From positions 604,521 to 668,520 of the forward strand of contig NZ_BMWT01000003.1 of assembly GCF_014651375.1 (NCBI RefSeq): a stretch of DNA of 64,000 nucleotides, read 5' to 3'. The notes below the pieces were generated by a model, which was not told the origin of the DNA, did not search any database, and saw only the letters and a list, made by a program, of their open reading frames with translations. Of the stretch, positions 26,566 through 35,958 are shown one piece after another (the stretch's first letter is position 1; every line of letters starts with the position of its first letter). Origin of the DNA: Tateyamaria omphalii. GTDB lineage: Bacteria; Pseudomonadota; Alphaproteobacteria; Rhodobacterales; Rhodobacteraceae. Position numbers and translations under genes: made by a program.

Positions 26566-27756
26566 TTATTCGAAAAACGGGTTGGGGTTCACACTGTCGA
26601 ACCCGTCACGCACTTCGAAGTGGACATATGCCGTGTCGCTGGTGTCGCGCAGCTTCGCGATGGATTGTCCGCGCGATACCGTGTCGCCCTTGGCAACAGT
26701 CACGTCCGTGACGTTGGCATAGACGGTCAACAGGTTGTCTGGGTGCCGCACAACGATGATGGGCACACCTTCGGCGCTTTCCGTAATTGCAGCGACAGTG
26801 CCCCCAGCTGCTGCACTGACAGCGGTGCCTGGTGCTGCCTGGATGTCGATGCCTTCGTTCCGACCCTTTGCATAGTCTCGAATGATCGTCCCCTGAACGG
26901 GCAGGGACATTTCTCCGGACTGGGCAGGGGCGCTGGTCTGGCCAACATCCGCAATGGGTTTGGCTGGGTCCGGGGTTGCCGCAGGTGGGTTTGCGGTATC
27001 GTCCTCTGGCAGCGGTTTTGCAGAACTGGGGGGCAATGGGGTCGGTGAACCCGCTCCCGGCGATGTCGTGGCCGTAGTGGCCGGTGCTGCTGCGGTTGGG
27101 TTTGGCGCATTGGTGCGTGCGACAGGTATCAGCAGATATTGACCTTCGCGCACCGCGAAGTCTGCGCCGAGGCCGTTCCATTCCGCCAGCGATTTTGCAG
27201 GCACCTGGTAGAGACGCGCGATTGTAAAGGCCGTCTCGCCGCGTTCCACCCGGTGGCGGATGGGCTCTTGTCCCGTTTGTGGCAGCGGCGTGGTTGTCGG
27301 GGCAGTGGCTACAGGCGTCGGCGCGGCGTTGTCGATGGCGTTACCCGCCAGTGTCGTGACATCCACCGAAGAGGGCTGGATCGCGCCGGTTGCAAGCGAA
27401 GGTTCTGCCACACGGCGGGGCAGGGCGATGATCTCGCCGTTGCGCAAAGGCACGTCTGGTTCCACGCCGTTGAACTTGGCCAACTCCGAAGCCGGCAAAC
27501 CGACGCGCGTTGCCACATCCTGCAGCGTATCTCCGCGTCTGGCGACCGCGACCTGGTAGTTTGGATAAGAGATGACGCCGCGATCATCCGGTTCAGGTCT
27601 GTCCGCCGTCGCGTTCTGTACTGCATCAGCCGTTGTGAAACCGCCTCCAAGACCGCGCAGGTCAAAATCCAGCGGCTCGTCACAGGCGGCAAGCACCAGC
27701 AAGCCACAGGTTGCTATCATGAGAGGCCCACGGGGGCGCTGTCGGGTCGGGATCAT
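26566..27756 (-). CDS. nlpD: NlpD-like lipoprotein with LysM and degenerate M23 domain
   Basis: 396 residues. A lipobox (LLVLAAC, Cys 25) predicts an outer-membrane lipoprotein. Two LysM peptidoglycan-binding repeats lie near residues 68-113 and 165-212, then a Pro/Ala/Thr-rich linker, then an M23-like domain at about 290-395. The metal-binding residues of M23 peptidases are altered: NEGID, YANVTDV in place of YAHL, and YVHFEVR in place of HLHFEVR. So it is probably a non-enzymatic activator of cell-wall amidases, as NlpD/EnvC are. It follows pcm on the same strand (surE-pcm-nlpD). Confidence 0.9.
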   Translation of the reverse strand: MIPTRQRPRGPLMIATCGLLVLAACDEPLDFDLRGLGGGFTTADAVQNATADRPEPDDRGVISYPNYQVAVARRGDTLQDVATRVGLPASELAKFNGVEPDVPLRNGEIIALPRRVAEPSLATGAIQPSSVDVTTLAGNAIDNAAPTPVATAPTTTPLPQTGQEPIRHRVERGETAFTIARLYQVPAKSLAEWNGLGADFAVREGQYLLIPVARTNAPNPTAAAPATTATTSPGAGSPTPLPPSSAKPLPEDDTANPPAATPDPAKPIADVGQTSAPAQSGEMSLPVQGTIIRDYAKGRNEGIDIQAAPGTAVSAAAGGTVAAITESAEGVPIIVVRHPDNLLTVYANVTDVTVAKGDTVSRGQSIAKLRDTSDTAYVHFEVRDGFDSVNPNPFFE

Positions 27757-27824
27757 CTGCGTCGTCCTCTGCCTGACCCCTCGTACATGGGGGCCTTGTC
27801 GGTTGCGCGATGTTTACACCAGTT

Positions 27825-28475
27825 TCAGTCTTTGCCCAAGCCCTCGAGCAAGGGAACAAAGCGCACATCGCGCAATTCGTCATATTCGAGGCCGTTTGCT
27901 GTCTTATGCACACGGATCAGGCTTTGCACGGCATCCGATTGACCGACGGGCAACACCATGATCCCGCCCTCTTTTAACTGCCCTAGAAGGGGGCCGGGCG
28001 GATCCTCGGCCGCGGCGGTGACGATGATGCGATCAAACGGCGCCTGATCCTGCAAACCAAACGACCCATCCCCGGTGATCGCGGTGATTGTGTGCAGGTT
28101 CAGTTCTTCGAAGATGGCGCGCGCCTCGTGGACCAGCCGTCTGTGCCGGTCGATGGTGTAGACCCGGCGCGCCAGCTTGGCGAGGATGGCCGCCTGGTAG
28201 CCGGACCCGGTCCCGATTTCGAGCACCTTGTCCCGCGGGGTGACATTCAAGGCTTGGGTCATCAGACCCACGACGGATGGCTGGCTGATGGTCTGCCCAC
28301 AGGCAATGGGCAAAGGCATATCTTCATATGCACGCTCGGAGAACAGCCCACGTACAAAGGGGCCGCGGTCGATCTCTTCCATCGCGCCCAGCACGCGCTT
28401 GTCGGTCACCCCTTTGGACCGCAGCGCATAAAGGAACTGCATCTTGCGCGTGGCCAGATCGGTGTCCTCACTCAT
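27825..28475 (-). CDS. pcm: Protein-L-isoaspartate O-methyltransferase
   Basis: 216 residues. Repairs damaged proteins by methylating isoaspartyl residues with S-adenosylmethionine. The SAM motif [18 protein letters not shown] (about residues 80-97), the preceding [11 protein letters not shown] segment and [11 protein letters not shown] are characteristic. It overlaps surE by 4 bases (ATGA) and is followed by nlpD, a widely conserved stationary-phase cluster. Confidence 0.95.
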   Translation of the reverse strand: MSEDTDLATRKMQFLYALRSKGVTDKRVLGAMEEIDRGPFVRGLFSERAYEDMPLPIACGQTISQPSVVGLMTQALNVTPRDKVLEIGTGSGYQAAILAKLARRVYTIDRHRRLVHEARAIFEELNLHTITAITGDGSFGLQDQAPFDRIIVTAAAEDPPGPLLGQLKEGGIMVLPVGQSDAVQSLIRVHKTANGLEYDELRDVRFVPLLEGLGKD

Positions 28476-29254
28476 GTGGCGATAGACCCCAGCTGGTCCA
28501 GCATATCATGCGCTGTGAAATCCGCCCGCATGGGCGTGACAGAGATATAGCCATCCAGATTCACCGCGGCATCCGTGTCGGGGGCTGTGGGAATATGTTG
28601 GTTGCCGCCACGAATCCACAAAAAGTTGCGTCCGCTGGGGGATTGCGTCTGTTCGGTATGGAAGCCCACGCCTGGGCGCAGGCCCTGTTGCACAATGCGG
28701 GTCCCTTTCACATCCGCCGCCGCCACGGGCGGGATATTGACGTTATAAAAGAGCTGGTAGCCCGGCTGATCCTTTGGCGTTGCGGCAACAATCCGCCCAA
28801 CAAGTGCCTTGCAGTGGGCAGCCGATGCCTCGAACGGGTCATCCAGTTCACGGTTCGCGGGGCCAAAATACTGCGACAAAGCGATGGATAACACGCCTTG
28901 CAGTGCCCCTTCGATGGCCGCGCCAAGCGTGCCGGAATACAGCGCATTCTCGGCCGAGTTGTTGCCCCGGTTTACGCCGGACAGGATCAGGTCGGGCGGG
29001 CCGTCCAGCACCTGGTGCAATCCGGCCAGAACACAATCTGCCGGGCTGCCTTCGACGGTGTACCGGTTGGGCGCGATCTGCTGGAACATAAAGGGCCGCG
29101 CGTAGTTGATACAATGTCCTACGCCCGATTGCTCAAAGGCGGGTGCGACAGTGGTCACATGCCCGTCCGGTCCGGCCAAATCAGCTGCAATCTTTTCCAG
29201 CACCTGAAGGCCGGGGGCCGAGATACCGTCGTCATTTGTGATGAGAATGCGCAT
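28472..29254 (-). CDS. surE: 5'/3'-nucleotidase SurE
   Basis: 260 residues. Metal-dependent nucleotidase/exopolyphosphatase. The N-terminal [14 protein letters not shown] metal site, [14 protein letters not shown] and [19 protein letters not shown] are all diagnostic. It heads the surE-pcm-nlpD run. Upstream lies a copy of a dispersed T-run repeat at 29310. Confidence 0.96.
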   Translation of the reverse strand: MRILITNDDGISAPGLQVLEKIAADLAGPDGHVTTVAPAFEQSGVGHCINYARPFMFQQIAPNRYTVEGSPADCVLAGLHQVLDGPPDLILSGVNRGNNSAENALYSGTLGAAIEGALQGVLSIALSQYFGPANRELDDPFEASAAHCKALVGRIVAATPKDQPGYQLFYNVNIPPVAAADVKGTRIVQQGLRPGVGFHTEQTQSPSGRNFLWIRGGNQHIPTAPDTDAAVNLDGYISVTPMRADFTAHDMLDQLGSIAT

Positions 29255-29309
29255 GTGATGCCCCTTTGCGCCTTACTATGGGGCCGCGCGTCGCGGGGCA
29301 ACTGTCGCG

Positions 29310-29336
29310 GCCTCCGACGAGGATTTTTTTGGACGG
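29310..29336 (+). repeat. Dispersed intergenic repeat, copy 2
   Basis: GCCTCCGACGAGG followed by ATTTTTTTGG. It matches the first part of the copies at 3005 and 42521 but lacks the AAACAGGGAAG end. It lies between two minus-strand genes, and its T-run is on the plus strand, so it is in the wrong direction to terminate them. Confidence 0.5.
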
Positions 29337-29361
29337 GTGACACGGGACCGTTGCGTACCCG

Positions 29362-30009
29362 CTACGGGCGAGTGGCGATGTATCCATGTGACACGCGGCT
29401 GGGTGGACCGCTCTTGAATGGGCACAGCGTGATGTCCGCAAACCCGGCCGCCTCTAACATCAGTTTGGCCTGCGCGGGGTGATACGCGGCATTGCCCCAC
29501 CGCCATCGCACAAGTGCCGTGCACCAGTGGGGACGAGAGAGGGCAAGGACCAACATGCCGCCGGGTGCAACTTGATCATGCAACCAGGTCAAGGCCGCCT
29601 GCGGGTCCTCCAGATGCTCGATCACGTGGGCGCACAACACGATATCCTGTGGCGGGATATGATCCAATTGCCCACCCAACGGGGTTGCAATCGTGACGGC
29701 GCCGGGCAAACGGGCCGCGGCTGTGTCGAGCATGGATTGTGAAATGTCCGTCAGTGTCAGGGTGGCGGGTGCTCCGTGTGCGTCCAGCCAAGCCTGTGCA
29801 AAGGCCCCTGTGCCGGTGCCGACGTCCAGTACTCTTGGTTCGTTTCCAACAACCGGAACCGAAGACATCAGGTCGGCATAGGCCGCCAGAAATCCCAGCT
29901 TGGAAATACCGTCCTGCCAGCCTGTCGCCGCCGCATCGTAGATGGATTGCAGGGTGCCGGACCGCGCAGGCGGTCGGGGCCGGTCAAATCGGGTCAGACG
30001 GGTCAGCAT
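29362..30009 (-). CDS. Class I SAM-dependent methyltransferase
   Basis: A 215-residue cytosolic methyltransferase. The SAM-binding motif VLDVGTGTGAFAQAWL lies near residue 60, followed by the acidic loop (LTDISQSMLD) and IVLCAHVIEHLEDPQ, the usual motif after strand 4. The substrate cannot be told. It is not closely coupled to its neighbours. Confidence 0.87.
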   Translation of the reverse strand: MLTRLTRFDRPRPPARSGTLQSIYDAAATGWQDGISKLGFLAAYADLMSSVPVVGNEPRVLDVGTGTGAFAQAWLDAHGAPATLTLTDISQSMLDTAAARLPGAVTIATPLGGQLDHIPPQDIVLCAHVIEHLEDPQAALTWLHDQVAPGGMLVLALSRPHWCTALVRWRWGNAAYHPAQAKLMLEAAGFADITLCPFKSGPPSRVSHGYIATRP

Positions 30010-30040
30010 GATCCTATTGGGTCATGCTTGCCTGCTCTGT

Positions 30041-30682
30041 TCAACCGTTGATTTCGGACAGGATACGGGCTGCTTCATCCGCTGGGTTGGCGAGGGGAGT
30101 GCGATCTTCGCCCGGATGAAAGCGTGCACGTGTCGCGGTCGGCATGGGCTGCGGCGTGGCGACATGCACCTGTGGGCCGGTCTTGACTGTCTCGGCCTGC
30201 CAGCTGCGGGCCAGTGCGATTTGCGCTGCCTTGGTCGCGCCGTATGCGCCGTAGAACGATTGCCCGGCAACCGGATCGTCCATGAATACCGCCTTGCCGG
30301 ATGTGCCAAGTAGGGGGGCAACATAGGTGATCAGTGTTGCCGTGGCAGTCACATTGCCTGCGATGGACTTTGACATGTCCTTGGCGTCAATCATGCTGGT
30401 TGGGGCAAGCGGTGCAGCATGGATCGCACAGTGCACCCACATATCGAGGCTGCCCCAGCGGTCAAAGATGCCACGGCACAGGGTCTGCATGGCCGCGTCA
30501 TTTCCGATGTCCATGGGCGCCAGAGTTGCTGCACCACCCTTGGCCGTGATCTGGTCATCCAACTCTTCCAAAGCGCCGGTCGTCTTGGCCACCGCGATGA
30601 TGTGATATGTCGGCGCAAGGGCCAGTGCCATGGCCGCGCCAAGGCCGCGGGATGCACCGGTGATAAGAGCGGTCTGTGTCAT
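30041..30682 (-). CDS. SDR-family oxidoreductase
   Basis: A 213-residue short-chain dehydrogenase with the cofactor motif LITGASRGLGAAMA and the catalytic YGATK (near residue 149). The substrate-binding part is short. It ends 31 bases from the methyltransferase start on the same strand. The substrate is unknown. Confidence 0.87.
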   Translation of the reverse strand: MTQTALITGASRGLGAAMALALAPTYHIIAVAKTTGALEELDDQITAKGGAATLAPMDIGNDAAMQTLCRGIFDRWGSLDMWVHCAIHAAPLAPTSMIDAKDMSKSIAGNVTATATLITYVAPLLGTSGKAVFMDDPVAGQSFYGAYGATKAAQIALARSWQAETVKTGPQVHVATPQPMPTATRARFHPGEDRTPLANPADEAARILSEING

Positions 30683-30713
30683 GGCCCGCTCATGCCTTGT
30701 GGCGGGCCAAGGG

Positions 30714-30998
30714 TCAAGCTGCAGCCTTTGGCCGGTCCGGCAGAGTAAGCGTGCGTTGGCCGATGCCCCCGGTCAGAACCACGCGATCTTCGCCAATGGC
30801 TATCACTGTCCCTTGGCGAAACGTGTCGCCGATCCGCACCATGCGTGTCTGTCCACCGGCTGTCCGCAAGAGCGCGCGCCGGCTGTTTTCAGTGCCCACT
30901 ACGCCCAGCAGTTGCAGGTTGCGCAGCGGCAGCACACCGTCCTGCGTGGCAAGTTCGGCAGTGGTCTCGTTTGTTTCTTCGGCCATCTGTGTGTTCAT
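30714..30998 (-). CDS. Small protein with PilP/GspC-like domain
   Basis: About 94 residues. The segment LPLRNLQLLGVVGTENSRRA then RMVRIGDTFRQGTVIAIGED and RTLTLP resembles the small beta domain of type IV pilus PilP and type II secretion GspC proteins. There is no signal peptide or membrane helix and no pilus gene nearby, so a pilus role is doubtful. Starts at 31004, 30998 or 30986 are possible; no clear ribosome binding site decides. Confidence 0.65.
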   Translation of the reverse strand: MNTQMAEETNETTAELATQDGVLPLRNLQLLGVVGTENSRRALLRTAGGQTRMVRIGDTFRQGTVIAIGEDRVVLTGGIGQRTLTLPDRPKAAA

Positions 30999-31113
30999 CC
31001 CCATGAAGCAAGGGGCGCGCGTAACATGGCCTTTTGGCAAGGTGAATGGACCGGCGCCGCGATACGCGAGCCTTTGCCCAGTGACGTGGGGGCATTCGGC
31101 GGCGGTGCGCTGA

Positions 31114-31524
31114 TCAGCCCTGACGTTTGGACCTGTGGTAGGTCAGCGTGATGTGGGCAAGGTGCCAAACGGCATCCTCGTCCAATGGCGCATCAAGGTC
31201 GAACCCCAACGCACGGCGCCCGTCATTGTGGAATTGCTGTGGATAGCGGTTGTCCATCCGGGCCGCCAAATCGGTCTTGCAGTCGACAAAGGCGAGCAGA
31301 CGATTTGGCGCTACTGGCGACCAATCCACACGCAACGTTGAGCCGGTGCGCGCGCGCTTTGGACGCCACGCGGGTTGGCCCCATTTCAGGCTTTCATCAA
31401 GGGGGCCTATGTCGGCTTGGGTTGCAACGTCGTGAACGATGCCGCGAAGCTGCGCGAAACACGACTGGGCTTTTTCCGGCCAAGTCGCTGTGCGGTCCAA
31501 TATCTGAGAAGGCGTCGTATCCAT
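31114..31524 (-). CDS. DUF1801 domain protein
   Basis: A 136-residue protein with the DUF1801 (YdhG-like) pattern: an N-terminal helix, then DESLKWGQPAWRP and RLLAFVDCKTDLAARM. The fold is known but the role is not. It lies just downstream of purF on the same strand (45 bases after it). Confidence 0.8.
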   Translation of the reverse strand: MDTTPSQILDRTATWPEKAQSCFAQLRGIVHDVATQADIGPLDESLKWGQPAWRPKRARTGSTLRVDWSPVAPNRLLAFVDCKTDLAARMDNRYPQQFHNDGRRALGFDLDAPLDEDAVWHLAHITLTYHRSKRQG

Positions 31525-31568
31525 GCCAGAAGTATCACCCGACTTGATGACATGATTTGGCAGCAGCG

Positions 31569-33050
31569 CTACTCAGCCGCCTTCATCTCGAAACCCTTTT
31601 CGATCATGTCGGCGGGTTCGACCGGATACTCACCCGAGAAGCACGCGTCGCAGTATTGCGGGCTGGAGGGGTCGCGGCCTGTGGCTTCGCCCACGGCTCG
31701 GTAGAGGCCATCCAGCGAGATAAATTTCAGACTGTCGACACCCAAATGCTGGCACATCTCTTCCTCGCTCATGGTCGCGGCGAGCAGTTTTTCCCGCTGG
31801 GGCGTGTCAACGCCGTAGAAACAGGGCCAGGCCGTGGGTGGAGACGCGATGCGGAAGTGAACTTCCTTGGCGCCCGCGTCCAGGATCATCTCCTTGATCT
31901 TGCGGGACGTGGTGCCGCGCACAACGCTGTCATCGACGAGGATCACGCGCTTGTCCTTGATCAGGGCCCGGTTCACGTTCAGCTTCAGACGCACACCCAT
32001 GTTGCGGATGCTTTCCGTCGGCTCGATGAACGTCCGGCCCATATACTGGTTGCGGATGATGCCCATGGCGTAAGGAATGCCCGATTCGAGCGAATAGCCG
32101 ATGGCGGCCGGTGTGCCGCTGTCCGGAACGGGGCAAACAAGGTCGGCTTCGACTGGCGCCTCTTTGGCCAGTTCGCGTCCGATGTTTTCGCGCGTTTCGT
32201 ACACAGACCGACCACCGAGGATACTGTCGGGGCGGCTGAAATACACATGTTCAAAGATGCAGAAACGCGGCTTTTGCGGGCGGAAGGGGAAGCGGCTGTC
32301 GACACCCTTGTCGGTGATCACGACCATTTCGCCCGGTTCGATCTCCCGCACGAACTCAGCGCCGATGATGTCGAGCGCGCAGGTCTCCGAGCTGAGGACA
32401 TAGCCGGTGTCGAGCTTGCCCAACACCAGTGGGCGCACACCCAATGCATCGCGCACCCCGATCAGCTTGGTGCGGGTCATCGCGACGACGGAAAACGCGC
32501 CTTCCACCCGGCGCAGCGCATCTTCCATCCGCTCGGGGATATTGCGCTGCAGGCTGCGCGCCATCAGGTGAATGATGCATTCGCTGTCTGAAGAGGATTG
32601 GAAGATCGAGCCGCGCTCAATCAACTCGCGGCGCAGCGCGTCGGCATTGGTGATATTGCCGTTATGGGCAATCGCCGCCCCGCCCATCGCAAACTCACCA
32701 AAGAAAGGCTGCACGTCACGGATCGCGGTTTGTCCCTTGGACCCGGCGGTGGAGTAGCGCACGTGGCCGATGGACAAGGACCCGGGTAGCGTTTCCATCA
32801 CGTCCTGGCTGGTGAAGTTGTCGCGCACATAGCCAAAGCGGCGAGCCGAGTTGAAGCCATGGTCGGGGTGGAAAGCGACGATCCCACCTGCTTCCTGACC
32901 CCGGTGTTGCAACGCGTGCAGGCCAAGGGCTACGAAGTTTGCGGCGTCCATTGTCCCAAGGACCCCGAATATCCCACATTCTTCCTTGAGTTTGTCATCA
33001 TCAAAGGGGTGGGCCAGAGGCATCTGCGCGGGTGCGGCAAGGTCGGACAA
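31569..33050 (-). CDS. purF: Amidophosphoribosyltransferase
   Basis: 493 residues. First committed step of purine synthesis: PRPP plus glutamine to phosphoribosylamine. The N-terminal nucleophile Cys is in EECGIFGV after a short propeptide; the glutaminase motif region GHVRYSTAGSKG and the PRPP site VILVDDSVVRGTTS are present. In many relatives purF follows cvpA directly; here a Hint-domain gene (33140-33709) lies between them. Confidence 0.97.
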   Translation of the reverse strand: MSDLAAPAQMPLAHPFDDDKLKEECGIFGVLGTMDAANFVALGLHALQHRGQEAGGIVAFHPDHGFNSARRFGYVRDNFTSQDVMETLPGSLSIGHVRYSTAGSKGQTAIRDVQPFFGEFAMGGAAIAHNGNITNADALRRELIERGSIFQSSSDSECIIHLMARSLQRNIPERMEDALRRVEGAFSVVAMTRTKLIGVRDALGVRPLVLGKLDTGYVLSSETCALDIIGAEFVREIEPGEMVVITDKGVDSRFPFRPQKPRFCIFEHVYFSRPDSILGGRSVYETRENIGRELAKEAPVEADLVCPVPDSGTPAAIGYSLESGIPYAMGIIRNQYMGRTFIEPTESIRNMGVRLKLNVNRALIKDKRVILVDDSVVRGTTSRKIKEMILDAGAKEVHFRIASPPTAWPCFYGVDTPQREKLLAATMSEEEMCQHLGVDSLKFISLDGLYRAVGEATGRDPSSPQYCDACFSGEYPVEPADMIEKGFEMKAAE

Positions 33051-33139
33051 GGGGCAGCTCCGAATCCGTGAATGGGATATGGGCGCGGTGTAACAAGACA
33101 GGCTGCCCCTGTCACGAAAGGATCACAATTGATCGCGTA

Positions 33140-33709
33140 TTACGCAGCGACCGTGTCCGGTTGGCCAATCTTGCCAGCAGACAGGGCCAGCATGGCACGT
33201 GCATCACCGTAGTTGAGCTTGGGAAAGAAACTGTACCCGGTCGCAGGCGCCGCATGGATCAGCAAGCCGGATTGGGCATAGATCATCTCTTCGTCTGCGA
33301 AATGCAGTTCAACCAAGTCTGGCCCATGGAACAGGGTGGGGCGGATGCCTGACCAACCGCTCAGCGCTTTGACCGGAACCGAGACCACAGGGGCGTCGAT
33401 CCAGCGGGCAGGGGTGTGCAGGGCGATGTATGCATCCGCTGGCAACGCGATGTCGGAGCATGTCGAGAGAACGCCGCCGGGGATATGAACCAGCGGTGCG
33501 GAGCGATCGGGGCGCGTGATTGCCGTGACTTCAGAAAACCCACCATCCAATGTGGCCACTGCATCGCCCGCTTGCAACGTATCTACTGATGCCCAACCCT
33601 TTTCGGTTTCAAGCATTGTATGTGCCGTGACTGTTGCGCTGATGCGTGGTGCGGTTTGCGTCTTGATCGGAGTGATGTCGGCGAAAGCGGCGTCGTGGTT
33701 CAGAAACAT
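33140..33709 (-). CDS. Hint-domain protein lying between cvpA and purF
   Basis: A 189-residue protein. The Hint-like part covers nearly all of it: TVTAHTMLETEKGWASVDTL, QAGDAVATLDGG, SEVTAITR and later ELHFADEEMIYAQSGLLIHAA. The nucleophile Cys is replaced by Thr, so self-splicing or cleavage is unlikely. It has no partner domain. It lies in the cvpA-purF interval with 89 bases to purF and 244 to cvpA, suggesting insertion into an old operon. Confidence 0.75.
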   Translation of the reverse strand: MFLNHDAAFADITPIKTQTAPRISATVTAHTMLETEKGWASVDTLQAGDAVATLDGGFSEVTAITRPDRSAPLVHIPGGVLSTCSDIALPADAYIALHTPARWIDAPVVSVPVKALSGWSGIRPTLFHGPDLVELHFADEEMIYAQSGLLIHAAPATGYSFFPKLNYGDARAMLALSAGKIGQPDTVAA

Positions 33710-33953
33710 GGGTGTGTCCTCTGGTCGATCTGTGTTCGTGTTCTGAGGTCAAGAACGCTCCACAAATCTGCCGCTTTTTGGTCACAACCACGGCCAAAGC
33801 CGGGCGCTGTTTCGCCACAGTCACCAGTGAGGCGCAGGTTACCCTCACTCTCCGCATCAGGGCGACGCGATTAACCCGCGCTTAACTATGATCGCGTGCA
33901 GACGGCACTGCGCGCGCCTTCCAAATGTCTGATTCCCGCTTGGTTGCGGCGCG

Positions 33954-34508
33954 TTATTCGCCGCAGGCGCCCACAAGGCTCTCGTATTGGCGGGTGATCC
34001 AGCCAAGCGCCTCTTCCGGGTTCTGCTCTTCGATCTGGCCCGTAAAGCGGCCAAACACGGCGGCCGACCGGCTTTCGTCAACAATCGTAAATTCCTGACC
34101 CGTGATCACCGTGTCGTAGACAAAGAAGGCGATGGCAACCAGAAGGATGCCGCGCGCCACGCCAAAGAGGAAACCAAGGCCCTGATCAATACCGCCAAGG
34201 GCAGACCGCTGCACGATGGATGAAAAAAGCGGGGTGAACAGGGACACCACGATCAGCGCAACGGCAAAAACAAGGGCAAAGGCGCCGATGATGCTCAACT
34301 CGCAACTGTCGGCGATGAATTCGCCCACTACCGGTATCTCGCGCACCAGCGGTTCGACGCGCGGGGCAAACAGGAATGCGAGGATCGCGGCTGCAATCCA
34401 GCCCGCAATTGCCATGGCTTCCCGCACAAAGCCGCGCCCATAGGCCAGCAGGGCCGACAGGATGATGACCACGGCGACAACGCCGTCAATGATGGTGAAC
34501 CCTTCCAT
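33954..34508 (-). CDS. cvpA: CvpA family membrane protein
   Basis: 184 residues with four hydrophobic segments (DGVVAVVIILSALLAYGRG first). This family is linked to purF operons and colicin V production in enterobacteria, with an unclear molecular role. It lies 33 bases after radA on the minus strand. The C-terminus is a soluble tail. Confidence 0.9.
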   Translation of the reverse strand: MEGFTIIDGVVAVVIILSALLAYGRGFVREAMAIAGWIAAAILAFLFAPRVEPLVREIPVVGEFIADSCELSIIGAFALVFAVALIVVSLFTPLFSSIVQRSALGGIDQGLGFLFGVARGILLVAIAFFVYDTVITGQEFTIVDESRSAAVFGRFTGQIEEQNPEEALGWITRQYESLVGACGE

Positions 34509-34541
34509 GGTCCTGCCCCTTATGTTCTGCCCGTGCGGCGT

Positions 34542-35909
34542 CTAGCCTGCGCCGAATACGTCGCCTACAAATCCGGTCAGGTCGCTGAAACGCTTCAGCG
34601 CCATTCCCGGTGCACCTTGGGCTTTGCCACCCTTGGGTGCGATGGATGACGAAAAACCAAGTTTTTGGGCTTCTTTCAACCTGTTTTCCGTCTGAGGGGC
34701 GGGCCGAAGCGCGCCAGACAGGCTGATTTCGCCAAAAACAACTGTATCTGCCGGTAATGCACTATCCTCGCGTGCAGACAAAAGCGCTGCAGCCACGGCC
34801 AGATCGGCGGCAGGCTCGCTGATTTTCATGCCGCCTGCGACATTCAGATACACATCAAGCCCGGCAAAAGGGATGCCACAACGTGCCTCAAGGACGGCAA
34901 GGATCATGGCAAGGCGCCCTCCATCCCAGCCCACCACGGTCCGGCGCGCCTGAGAATGCGGGGAGGGCGCAACAAGCGCCTGCATCTCGCACAGAACGGG
35001 GCGGGTGCCTTCAATCCCGGCAAAAACGACGGAGCCGGGCGAAGGCTCGCCGCGCTCTGACAGGAACAGGGCGGACGGGTTCGTGACCTCTGCCAGCCCT
35101 TTGCCGGTCATTTCAAACACGCCAATTTCGTCTGCCGGGCCAAAGCGGTTTTTGACCGCACGCAAGATGCGGAACTGGTGTCCGCGCTCGCCTTCGAAAT
35201 ACAGCACCGTATCGACCATGTGTTCGACCACCCGTGGGCCTGCGATCTGCCCCTCCTTGGTGACGTGGCCCACAAGGATGATGCTGATGCCCTTCCGTTT
35301 GGCAAAGGTTGTAAGCTCATGCGCGGCAGCACGAACCTGAGATACAGAACCGGGCGCGCTGTCCACAGTGTCCAACCACATGGTTTGAATGGAATCGATG
35401 ATGGCAAGGCCGGGGGCTTCGGCTTCGAGCGTGGTCAGGATGTTGCGCAAGTTGGTGTCGGCGGCCAGTTGCACTGGCGCATCGGACAGCCCAAGGCGCT
35501 GGGCACGCATCCGGACCTGCGCACTTGCCTCTTCGCCGCTGACATAGATCGTTTTCAGGCCGTTGCGTGCGAAACGTGCGGCAGCTTGCAACAGAAGGGT
35601 GGACTTGCCGATGCCCGGATCGCCGCCCACCAAGATGGCAGAAGCCGGAACCAGTCCACCGCCTAGTACTCGGTCAAGCTCCGCCACCTTGCTTTCGGTC
35701 CGTGGCGGCGGCGTTTCCTGCGTCGCCAGATCGGTTAGTGTGACCGTGCTGCCGCGTTTCGTCCCAAGCCCCTTGCCGGATGGCCCGGTCGACAGGCCGG
35801 TGTCTTCGCTGATCGTGTTCCATTCACCACAGCTGTCGCAGCGTCCTGACCACTTGGAAAAGGACGCGCCACAGGCGGAACAGGAGTAGGTCGTGGTGGT
35901 TTTTGCCAT
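34542..35909 (-). CDS. radA: DNA repair protein RadA
   Basis: 455 residues. Branch-migration ATPase of recombination. The N-terminal zinc finger CSACGASFSKWSGRCDSC, Walker A GDPGIGKST and the RadA-specific KNRFGPADEIG motif are visible, and the C-terminal Lon-like domain follows. The frame is open upstream, but MAKTTTTYSCSACG at ATG 35909 is the family start. Its neighbours are pqiA-like upstream and cvpA downstream. Confidence 0.96.
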   Translation of the reverse strand: MAKTTTTYSCSACGASFSKWSGRCDSCGEWNTISEDTGLSTGPSGKGLGTKRGSTVTLTDLATQETPPPRTESKVAELDRVLGGGLVPASAILVGGDPGIGKSTLLLQAAARFARNGLKTIYVSGEEASAQVRMRAQRLGLSDAPVQLAADTNLRNILTTLEAEAPGLAIIDSIQTMWLDTVDSAPGSVSQVRAAAHELTTFAKRKGISIILVGHVTKEGQIAGPRVVEHMVDTVLYFEGERGHQFRILRAVKNRFGPADEIGVFEMTGKGLAEVTNPSALFLSERGEPSPGSVVFAGIEGTRPVLCEMQALVAPSPHSQARRTVVGWDGGRLAMILAVLEARCGIPFAGLDVYLNVAGGMKISEPAADLAVAAALLSAREDSALPADTVVFGEISLSGALRPAPQTENRLKEAQKLGFSSSIAPKGGKAQGAPGMALKRFSDLTGFVGDVFGAG

Positions 35910-35958
35910 GCGCGTTGGTCTGCCAGTGGGGGCGTGGGTGGGCAAGTCCTTTTCGATG

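Noticed and set aside
31557..32591. Open frame on the plus strand opposite purF (344 codons)
   Set aside because: Antisense shadow of a secure purF gene.
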